Below are positions 48,501 to 60,500 of a DNA stretch of 64,000 bases, piece by piece (position 1 is the stretch's first letter; each line of letters opens with the position of its first letter). Source of the stretch: Ischnura elegans (taxonomy: Eukaryota > Arthropoda > Insecta > Odonata > Coenagrionidae); the NCBI RefSeq assembly GCF_921293095.1, contig NC_060246.1:84565030-84629029 (forward strand), in the 5' to 3' direction. A program made the position numbers and the translations under genes. The notes beneath the pieces were generated by a model that saw only the letters and a list, made by a program, of their open reading frames with translations, did no database searches and had not been told where the DNA came from.

Positions 48501-51500
48501 ACAACCATAGGGTGAGGGAAGAAAGTACAGGTCTGAGTGGGTACAATGGTCACGCATAATGGATAGGGGGTCCAGTTTTTATTCCTGCGTTGTGTACTAT
48601 GCTCTGAGCATCAGAAATTTGCACATACTGGAATTTATTTGGGGGTTCTGAAGTCTTCATTAAGATTTGAACATGGGATACCTAAGACCATTACAGAGCT
48701 CTCAACCTATTAGACCACCACACTTGTCTTAGTAAAAGGTTCATCATTTTAATACAGTGGCCTCTTTATAGTTTTAGATTAAAAGACATAATATTTTGAA
48801 TTATAATGCTAAAATTTAATGTAGGCCTTCATTGGCATAAATTTACCGTTTTGAACTAAAGGTATTGTAACAGCTCTTACTGTATGACAGGGTACTGAAA
48901 TCTTTAATCTACTTACATCTGACATGTTGAAGTAACTTTTATCAAGGACTGATAATGTGAGAATATGTGTAATCAGCAAGCAGGCACTTATATTTCTGCA
49001 TATTGTTTCTCTTTCACCAGATAATTTTTGCCTGTAAAGAAATATTTTTATGAAATTAAGGAATCAGAAAATTCATGTAATGTTTATTAACATTTTATCA
49101 AGTAATTTTTATGCTACAAAATTTCTACATGACTCTTCATGTGAAAATTAGCCCTCATAATTTGATGATGATTTATGATGCACTTACCTGAATAGGTGGA
49201 AAATTATAAGTGTGATGGTCAAACTAATAATACTTGATCCACTGCATATCCAAGTTAGGAGGTCCATAGTAAAACCTTTGTCCTATTTTTTTTAGAAAAG
49301 ATATTTCCCTGAATTACTGGGTATTCTGTCTTGGCATGGTATGAAGAAAAGAGAATATATGATCCTGCAAATAATCGGATAAATAATTTCTTACCTTATA
49401 CTCATGAAGTGACATGAATACAGCAAAACTTGATAAGTGTGTGCACACGCATTTTGTGTGTGTTTCATTTGTTGAGTCAACCTTACAGCCAGTATCATCC
49501 CATTCACCTTGTAACCTGAAATGCAATAACCCAGTTGTAATAAAATTGTAATTGAGCGGAAAAAATTAGATATATCTAATTTTTGACTTGAACGATTGAG
49601 ATTAGCCTAAGCGCTGTGTTCCTGCGCACTTCATATCCTTTCGAAAGCACTTCGTAGCGGACATTCACATGCTCCGTACGCGTTTCGTCGACAGGCCGTG
49701 AACGGAAATTATTATCCATGACGAAAAGCGACGGAGCGGCATAGTATCCCCGTAGTCAATGGGTACTATGCACATACGAATTAGATACGAAGGTTTCTGT
49801 GCCGTCTGGGTATGTTCTGCTGGTGAGAGTAAACTAAAAATCAGGGAATATATTTGCATAAATGCAAAATAAGAAGAGAGGGACTTGTGGTAGTGTGTCT
49901 TAAGGAGGGACTGGAAATGATATTAATATTGAACTCAGCTCAAGGGTTTAAAGGACTGTAAACAACAAGAGTCAACTTTCTGTAAAGGAATATGTAGTCT
50001 AATTTCATGAACAATTATTTCTTAGAATAGAATTAATGATCAAATGCAGCAAGTATCCTACTTTGTGAAGGTAAACAAAACTTCTAAACCAAAATGTGTT
50101 ATAGGAACTGCAAAATCAAAAACAAAATGTGGAATAAAGAGTTTTGGAGGCATCATTTTGATGGCCAGCTTAAACATCAAGATTAAGGAGTTGACTGCAA
50201 AGTCATCGTGAAGAAAGCTGTCTTAGTGCTGTCTTCTTAATTCCTGACCTGTCTGAACCCAAGTTATAAAGTGTGAAGGAATGTTGTTTGAAATTAGCTT
50301 ACCCTTTATCTTTATTCCAAAAAACGCATTTGGAACTTCCAAGAACTGCTGTTTTTTCCTCTCTATAAAATAAATGTCTTCGGATTGTTTCACTTGTTGG
50401 TCCCCTGGCTGGTATTGCATGAGGTAGTACTATCTCCACAGATCTTATAGCTAAAGAGATGGTATCTTCTCCAAAATTACGGTGAACATGGTGATGTTTT
50501 CCTCGAGTTTCCTTTCCGGTGCTGTAAGTGTAGCTGATGACTGCAGTGTTGAGTATGGTCTTGGCAAAACTCCAGCTGTTCAATGGAGAAATATTTTTTG
50601 TACTCATGGTTAAAATTTTTTTATTTCAAATTTGATAAGCATCTCTCTCATCATTTGATAAGCAAGTCTCTAAGTAGCATAGATTAGTGCATATGTCCGT
50701 TTCGATTTTAAAAGACCATTATGTATCTACCTAAATTTGAATTCATTTTTTCTTGCTGAAGGGAAGTAAAAATTCTAATATGGAGGCATGTTTTGTCACT
50801 CTTTATTATGTATTCCTTTCATCAAATTAGTATCTTAAGGCAAAATAGGAATGACCTTTTTTCTAAACTTTATAACCCTACCCATGAGTATTTTGTTGCG
50901 TTGGGTTGAAGTTTTGTAGTTATTTCACCGCATTGCTAAATTTTTTCTTAGTGATCTAAAAGCAGTGCTTATGTATCTATTCAGGCATCTTCTAGAACAG
51001 ACCAGGGATCTCGAATTACATTTTATGATAGCTCATCTGAAATTGTTGCAAGACTGCCATGGGGGAAATCATTTTCAACTCATTGTCAAGTCAAGAGAGA
51101 ACACCTCTTTGTGTTCAAAGTTCGGGCTTTGCTCCCTGGCTGTGGCGCTATGTGCACGATTTGAACTACTTATTGCATCGTATGCGCACCATCACCTTGT
51201 CCGGTATGGTCCACTGGTAGCTTAACAGGATAAAGCACTCGACAGGAAATTGGAGGATCCGGGTTTGAATCCCAGCAAGGCAAGCAATTTTTTATCTGTG
51301 GATTTTTTGAAAAATTTCAAGACATTGGTTACGGAGCTGAAGTTTTCTTCCCTAATTCAGACAGCAGTGATACCCTCCATTCATTGGTGTATTTCATTCT
51401 GCATGCTGCGACCCATCCATGGATCATGCCTAGGTTCATCGCCTAGCCTCTGCTTAGGAGTTGTCTGCTTGGTGCGATATCTCGGGAACCAAAAGGCAGA

Positions 51501-54500
51501 AATGAAAGATATTTGAGGTGACTCACTACAACTGTCCAACGAGTCATTGTAAAAAACAGAAAAGTGATAGAATAATCTGAGAGTGACATCAATCTTAGTT
51601 ATGTCCGAAAAACACCCAAAAAAAACTAAAATTTCAAAACTTTAAATGCAATGCTGCAAGGTAAAAGACTACATATTTCAGAATTATTTTATTATTTTCA
51701 AGTCCCAAATCGTAGGTACAGAATGCCTAAATATAAATATGCCCTATAGTAGATCTACCTTCCATAATTATAATAGCCAAACCTTTTATATGTTTCTGGA
51801 AAGACTTGCTTTCCATAATTATTTGGGATAATATTTCCCATGCCTATTATGATGATTTTTTCCGCATCATTACTCTCTCCATAAACAGTGATGCTTCCAT
51901 TATCTGTGAGTGCATCCATTGGGAAAGAAAGCTTTGTTTTGGAGCTTGTCTGTGATATATCCAATCCAATATATAAAGAGCTGTATGGAAACTCAAAGAT
52001 GGGAAATTGTTCACTCTGATGGATCATTAGGTTTGCTAATGTCTTCCCCAATCCATTCAGAAATTCCTGAACCTTATTCCCTGCAGCAGCTCGATCCACC
52101 TATTCAATTCAATTTGTGATAAATTAGTCAATGCATTTTTGTGCAGAAATATCACTAATGATAGTCAGTGAATTTAGGTGTTTATTACTTACGTCATCTA
52201 GTTGATCCCACTTGTAGGTATCTTTTATGAGATTGTTTGTACTACTTCCCATTGTAGACAAGAAATCCTTGCATTCTTGGACCAAATTTTCAGTACCATT
52301 GGATAGTATCTCCTGTTGGAATTGGCTCGTCACATTTTCTAAAGCATTGAGTATGGGGATAATTTCATGGCCAAAAAAAGAGCCATCGCCAGTTTTATGC
52401 TTAAACTCCTCTGATTTGTCTGTGGCTGAGTCATGGCTATTTACCTGAGAAATGAGAAGGATTTTTACTGAGAGAAAAACTTCTTGTGGGTTTCACCTGC
52501 AAAGAAATTTTCACAAAAACACTTGATTCTTACAGTCCTATGGATATAATTTTGAAATTTTACCAATATTTTTAAGGGTGCTAATGGACTCCCATAATAA
52601 TTCAGTTTTATTAAGCTTTATGAGCAAGTAATTTGAGGCTAAACTTTGGAACATATGGTCATAAAGTTGAGCTGGCAGAACAATTTATCCATTTTGGCAA
52701 TTCATCAGAGGAAAACAGATTGGCAAGGATATGAGGACGATAAAACATTAGAAAAGGAGGCATTTATGAAATGGAAAGAGCTGAATAGAATATTGGTGTG
52801 AGTTTAAAGAAGTTAAAAAGAGTTTAAAAGACTACATAGTGCAGAGTCTGATTTGGAGATTAGTGCTTTACGTTGCAGGAATGTAGATGCTGAAAAAAGA
52901 GGATGGCTAAGGGCTGGAGTATTCAAGGTGTGGTTATGGAGGAGAATGAGGAAGATGAAATGAATGGAAAAGGAAAAGAAAATGGAAGTGTTAGACATAG
53001 TGGGGGCGGAGAGGAGACTTTAAGTGGAGATGCATTGGAGACAGAGTTCAAATTTAATGAGTTCTAATTGTAAGTATGAACTGATAATGGTGTTAAAGGG
53101 AAAAATTTTTGCTAAGCAACAAAAGGGGAGGAATAGAATAGAATTCATGGGGAAAATGATTGTGAATAGGTTTAAGGTGAATTGGAGAAGGAAGTCCAAT
53201 AAGGGGAGGGGGGCAACAGAATGGAATGACGAGGAAAGTGGTTCATGTATAACTATGTAGTAGAATAGTTTATAGGTGTGCATGAGAGTGTCTCATTTTA
53301 CACTTTTCAATTATAATTGTCGGTAAAAGTGGCCATCTCACTTCAGTATTGCGTATATGATTTTTTTGGCCAAATTTGATCATACATGTAGTTCTGTCTG
53401 AGGTTTTGCCTCAAAGCTTCAACATTTGGGCAGAAAGACTAAAAATTATCATTTTCTAATCACTTTTGTTGAAAAGGGTGTGATGTTAATTATTAGTGGA
53501 AAAATTGAATGAAAAAAAAATTAATGTGATGCTTTCAGTGCATGACATTAAAAGCTAAATTTTATGCATTTTTGGGCTGTAGATCATGTAAGAAACTACC
53601 ATAAAGTCTCACTCAGTGATTCAACCCAAAGGTTAGTTTAGATAGTTGAGGGTCGAGCTCACCCCCATTTGCCTCAAACATTTGAATTTCACATATTCAA
53701 AATGGGGGGGGGGAGGGTCCTTTCCCTTGGCTACCTCATACTTCAAGGATATACCATAAATTATTAAGTGAAATACTCTTGCATATTTGTTTTATTGAAT
53801 CCTGAGTGGAATAATTCCTTCAGTACCTACATTATATACATATGTATATGTTTATGTATTATTTTTGTCAGGAGATTCCCTTGAAATCATTTACTTTCAA
53901 TATTTTATTCATCTAATGTAAGACTTACCAGGGAATTTATCCAGCCACTATTACACTGAGAGTAATCTGGAGTTTTGCCGATAAATGATCCAGATTTACT
54001 GCACTCCCATGAACACATTCCTTCCGCATCACCGGGGCAATTTGATTTTTTTGTTTCTCCAGCACATGCCTCCCACGGGTGGTTGTATGCATCTAGCTGT
54101 TCACATGATTTGCAATTTTTTTGTGTTGTTGAGGACACTGTGGAAATGGAAAAAAATAGTCTTGTTATAAAACAATTGCCATTACAGGCTGGCCACAATT
54201 CTGGAAAATGAGAATGTCAGGGAAAATTGCAATAAATACGAATTTTCTAGGCCATATATGGTCTAGAAAATTCATATTTTCTGCCACACCTTGATGTTGA
54301 ATTTTCCTCATCACCTTGAGCATGGCTATATTTTAAATATTTGAGCTTAACATTCCTTAAAGTACATTCAGAGGGCTCCACAGCTGTAAAAATATTCATT
54401 TTTATATTTTGAATATATGAATTTGATTTAAGATTATTATTTTTATTCACTGAATCTCAATTTCATCTTCTGAAAAGATGAATATTCTATAAATTGTTGC

Positions 54501-57500
54501 ATATTATGAGATAGCCAGAGACATTGTTAGAACAGTCTGGAAATTCTGGACAAGTCACAGAATTCGAGGATAATATTCGAGTGGCCATCTAGTGTTGAAG
54601 ATTTAATTACTAGTGGCCATGAAATGTGGAATGAATCCTTCATGAAAAAGCATAATTATGATGAAATGAAGTGGTAATGTGTCCTACAGTGGCATACAGC
54701 TTTGATCTCGTATTCCTAGGGTCTTTGGCCTCATTGAGGTTGTAAGATTCTGTCACTCATCTCTTGGAGTAGGGAAGAGTTGTGGGACTCTCAGACTTGG
54801 TATTGGCTGAAAACTGTGACTGAGGAAAAGATTTTGGTTAAGTTGCTGTTTTCAAATTCCAGTTTTCTTTCCATTTTTGCACTGTGGTATATTCTGAGTG
54901 GTGTAGAAGATTACACCGGAAAGGATACTGGAAAGCTATAGGATTTATTTCTATTCAAATGAGGCAGAAGAACAATTATTGGATAATTAAAATGTGACGT
55001 AACTCTCAGGAAACTGCTGTGGAAAGGAAAGTAAAATGAGTATATACATAGTTACTCAGTGGGAATGGGAGGAAGAAAAACAGCGTTCATTGATAAATGA
55101 GGAATATGTTATAGACTTTGTTGCAAATGGAAGAGGGAAATTCAGTGTGGGAATGAAAAGAGGCTGGGGTGATTGCTGACGTCTACATTTGAAGCATATT
55201 TCCTGTCTTATACGGATAGATGTTATTAGTTACAAGAGAAATGGTAGGTAACAGTAGTACTGGTGCAGGAGAGTGTTGAGAGCGGATGTAGGAGTGAAGT
55301 GGACAATTTATTATTATTATTACCTGGCCTAAAGGGGGAAGAGAGAAAATGAGCTAGAGTTGTTGGTTAGAGTTTTGGTATTGTCAGCATGCATAAATAT
55401 ATTGTGCCATTCATCCAAGAATTTTTATTGGTGGAAAAGCATGACTTGGAATAAGAGAGGATGTGGAATAATTTTTTTCAATTACATATGTCAATTAAGG
55501 TCTGCTGGGATATTTTTTTTGACAGTATGTGCTTATTAAAATCACTTCTCTCACCTGTACTGGGTTCCCCAGTAGTAGAAGTTGTTTCCTCTGGGTCTGG
55601 TATGCAAGAATCAGAGTCTGTAAATAAACATGCTTACCATAAAAAATGCAGTGTAGTCGTGGGTCATGGTGATAATTGAAAACCTCTCCTGATGTGGTGA
55701 AATATGTACACATTTGTCTTTATTCACAATAGCTCAGATTTATAAAGTTTTTTTGACATTATTTTTATTTTGGACTTCTTTTTAAAGACGCCTTTGGACT
55801 ATTTTTGTGGCTAGGCAAGGCTTGGTGATGTAATTCGTAACATACCTGACCGGCAATTGGGAGATATGGGTTTGAATCCCGGCTTAGTCAAATGATTTTT
55901 TCATGGCAAATCTCATCCTTGGTGTTTATAATTATTGTTTTGTTCTAGGAATTTTTCCAAAAAATTGATTTTCTGGGACCACTTTTTTTAATTCCTCATG
56001 ACACAAGGTGATAATTTTTTTATAAATCGTTTTTACTGGCCATATAAAATTTTTAAATTAACTTTTATTCTGAAGATTGGCCTGAAAGGTGTGTCTTGTA
56101 TCTCTGTCTCGAATTATGTTACGTCAATCTTATGCTGTTCTGTATTCGATGGTGGGCAGTATTAAAAATACATGTATGTATCTGAATTATGTAGTTTTAA
56201 TACTACTGTAATTTGTATTAGAAATACAATTTTTAGAAGTGTTTTGGATTTTGTAACTTAGATACATTTGAAAAGATTTTGTGATTATAAAGTCTTCTCC
56301 AATACATTCAAAATGAAAAACATAGTTTAAACCAGTGGCTATTTCGAAGGTGTGGCTGCCCCTCTGACTCCATGGACATTAATTTGGCTGGATACATTCT
56401 ATTAATTTTGCAGTTGAATTAAATATATAGTAACTCTGTTGACTGCCACTGGCACCGACGGTAATTTTTCCATTGCACTGTGGGCTAATATTGTAAAAAG
56501 GTTGGCAAAATTATAAAATGATGCATTTTCAATAACAAATGGTTGATGCTCAATTAATTGGTTTCAATTGTCATTTTCATATGCCATTCTTTGGATAGAG
56601 GCTGTCAAACATTAACTTCACGAGGAACAAGGGTTTTCAGTCTTCTTAAGAAATCACGCAGATTCATGAGCTGCACTCGGACACAATTGGAGTAAATTTT
56701 TAGATAAAAATGCTATTATTTGCTAATATGATACTTATTATTAATATTTACTCAACTTCAGAGATTTTATACTTAGTTTGGGTGCCATTTTGTGCAGTGG
56801 CGGCTTGTGAGTCAAATGCTAGGGGGGCACACTTCACCGGGGGGGTCAAAAGTTTTGAATATTTTGTGTATTTTAGTGAGTTTTTAAGCCTATCTAGGTA
56901 TTAAATTTCTTTAATTTAAAATAATACAATGTAAATATTTAGAATAATAAAATTTAAACCAAAATAAGGTATTCTGCAAGACTGCAGCACCAAGTAGACG
57001 CCAGATTATAATGCCACGAGCCATAGCGGCGATGTCATCTCACTCACACTCTGCACATACTCGGGCGGCATCCCAAGACTTCCATAAGGCACAAGCTTAG
57101 ACGTGTCATAACACCAGCAGCCCCCATCACTACCACTCTTCATATAACTGCATGTTAATGGATTGGGTCGTTCTGACCAGCGCCTGCAAATGTTTCTCGC
57201 ACTATTTTTACGTGTTTTTCCTGCATTTTCGATGTATGCAATTGAAAAAAAAACATTTTGGTTAATTAGATGTATAATTTATAATTGAATGGGTATTTAA
57301 TTTTTTTCCTTTTTCAAATCTTTGGGAGGGCGGAGTCCGATAGTCCTTATGGGCATGCCGCCACTGCTTTTGTGTGCCTTAGTTACAAAATTCCAGATAT
57401 TGATTTATGCAAATTTTCTCATAAAGGAATGAAGGAATATTGGAATAAAGCTAGCATTTTATCTCTCTCGCAGAATTACAAATTTAGTTATTTTGATTCA

Positions 57501-60500
57501 TTTTTTGGCAATATCTTCCCATTTAGGTGTTTCTTGATATATATGTATGTATTTGTCTTTGTATGTATTTGCCGGCCTATGTCCTTCAATCGCTCCCTAC
57601 GCTCCTCCGCTCTGTTCTATCTACTCTCATGATGGTTTCCCGCACACAAATGGATTAGGCTACCTGCATATGCCTTCTGTTTTTGAAAAATAGTTTATAT
57701 TTTTTGAGTAAATTTTTTTTACATTTATGGAGTACTTTTTTATTTGTAAGATTTTTCGCCATTACAAAAAAACTTAAATGTGATATTTTCTTTACTTTTC
57801 TGAATATTTGTACTAAGTGCCACATTTGAAGGTTATTATTTTCTTTTAGTCCTATTAAAATTTTTCAAACAATATTTCCTTTCATCTCATTGACGAAAAA
57901 TATTTTCGTATTTCAAATTACGGTCACTATACCTACACACGCTAAACACAGTTGAATAATCTGTTGCTATTTTTATTAATGTTTAAACTTAATATTTACA
58001 TAATGCCGTTATAATTCCTAACATTCTTCCATAATATATTTGCCACTCATTTTCTGAACGATCCTTTCAATCCTTTCAAAGGGGTCTGATTATATTGGCT
58101 ACGGAAGAAGAAATAGAGTTTTCGACTTTTTCTCATTTATTTCGTATGAGTTTGTTAAAGTTACTAGGTGGGAATAATTACGACCACCAATTCGTTATTC
58201 ACGGGAAATAATGAAGGTTCTAGCCCAGTGAGAAATGGGTGGTGGAATCCACGTGGAATCCACGTTGACTCGTGGATATATGGTGGTGGTGGATATTGAG
58301 TGGTTAGACCCACGTGGAATCCACATTGATTTCAAGTGGATTTGTGGTGATTAGCATAAAATGTTAAACAGAATTTCTAATTTGTGGAACTTAACTCTCT
58401 GGTGACATTGCGTCATTTATCATCCTGAAACCACGCTAGTTATGTGAAAATGTATCGCACATTCTATTTTTATATAATTCGTGGAAAGGCAGCCATGAGA
58501 GCACATGAAAAATCGTAGACACATATATAGAAGGTTTAGATATAGAGTGGTTGAGGTTTTAATGGTTTTAGGACAGCACCTACTGCTGTTTTAATTTTTC
58601 CACCAAATTTCCACGTGGGTTCCACGTTGATTCCACGACCAAAAACACGTGGTATCCACGTAACATCTCCACGTGGCTTCCACGTGGATTCCACCACCCA
58701 TTTCTCACTGGGTAGGGAAACTTTTATATTTTTTTTCCATTTTGAAGGAGAAATTAGAATTGGGGAAATCCTTGGGGAAAAAATGATCGAATTTCGGGGC
58801 TCAAATAAAAAAGTCGTTTTCCGTCACCGCGGAATAGACTACAAGTCGCTCTGTGTCGCCTGTTATCTCTATTTTTAGAAGTATTTTCCATTCTTATTAG
58901 AAATCCATGCAACTATTCTGTTGTGTGCATGTCGTAGAAAAGGTCAGCTCTTCCTTCTCAGTTTTTTCGACTCTCGTTATTAGTACAGTCTCTCCTTCGG
59001 ACATCTTTCGATTGCGTGCATTTTCACTCCTCTATAGAGATTTTTTTTCTAATATTACCGTATGGCCTTTTTCCATTGGGCATTTTGGTATTTTACATAT
59101 ATTTAGCCACTTACGTGGAATATGGGAGACATCTTCATTTTTAACTTTATTCCTATTTTCAAACCCCAAAGACCGTTTATGTATCAGCCTTTGGTCAACT
59201 AGGCTTAGAATATCTCCTCGCAATAAAACTACCTCTGGCACAATTTACTCAAGTGTATGCATGGAACACTGCATTGGGTCTTCTCCGCGAAGGTTTTTTT
59301 TTTTTTTTAACTTTGAAGCAATTTACATATTTTACTTCGACCAAATAGAGCTATTATAGTCAGAAAAGAAAGTCAGCAAAATTTCTATGCGTAAAGAAAC
59401 AATTATTTTTGGATTATTATACGCTGCCGTTTTATCTGGAGCATTCACGTTTAGATATTTCTTGTAAGTCGGTTCTAAACTTTAACGCTTACACAGCACA
59501 TGCAAAAGAGCAACCTCATCAGTCTTGTGCATTTTGTAAGTGTAATGTATTTTATTGTAGTATATTTTATAGGTTTTAACTGAGGTTTACGTTGAGGATG
59601 CAAGTATGTGGAGCTGTAGGAAATATTGTCGTCTGAAAGGCTTTGGTCCATATTGCCAAAGCCTCTCAACATGCAGTTCTTCAAGGATAACCGAGCATAG
59701 GAAACTTACTCGTGGGGTATGGGAGACATTTTTAGTCCGATATACCGAATGTATGATTGTATGAAGTATTGTAAGATGGCCATCCATTCCAGATTATTGG
59801 AAAAGGTAGGAAAATATCTTCGATTTTTCCCTCCTTCACAGCACTTTTTCCCGAGACCGATTTCAACTAATTTTCCGTTGCATGCAGTTTGGCAGGAACT
59901 CTGGAGTAGATGATCGGATACCAAGAGACCCCTTGCATAAAATTCGACCCCTTTTGAAATTATTCACTCAAAGAATGAAAGAAATTTATTACATGTTTAA
60001 AGAACTCTGCTTCATTAGTACATGTTGCTTTGGCGTCACAAACGCGGTATAACGTTATATATGCTTTCTGAGCCTAATGGCCTCGTGCAAGATGCTATAA
60101 TTTACACTGGGGCAAAGGATCCTGATGTTGGAGGCAGGGGACATGCAAACAAAGTCGGGCGAAAATTAATCGATAGATTTCTCCTCAGTGGGAACAGTTT
60201 ATTCAGTCGCGTAGCCACGATTTTGAAATGGGGGGTTTTTGCCGGAGGTTTGAGGGCCCTTCTGGAGGGTGCGGGGGCCATTTTACCCGTTTTTGGCACC
60301 TCAACGGGGGTTGTTACCCATAACCCCCCCTCCCCTGGCTACTCTACTGAGTTTATACATGGAAAATTATAATCATAAAAAAAATTATAATAATCTGTTC
60401 AAATATCTATTGAGTTGCTCAAAAAGACACATCACTGAAACTCTAAGGACAAACAGAAGAAATAATCCTCCTCACGTCCTTAGAACGACTAAAGTGGCGA

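Noticed and set aside
58907-59359. 150-codon plus-strand open frame
   Set aside because: Very rich in Phe, Ser and Leu from T-rich DNA, no family, no splice sites; treated as chance or transposon debris.
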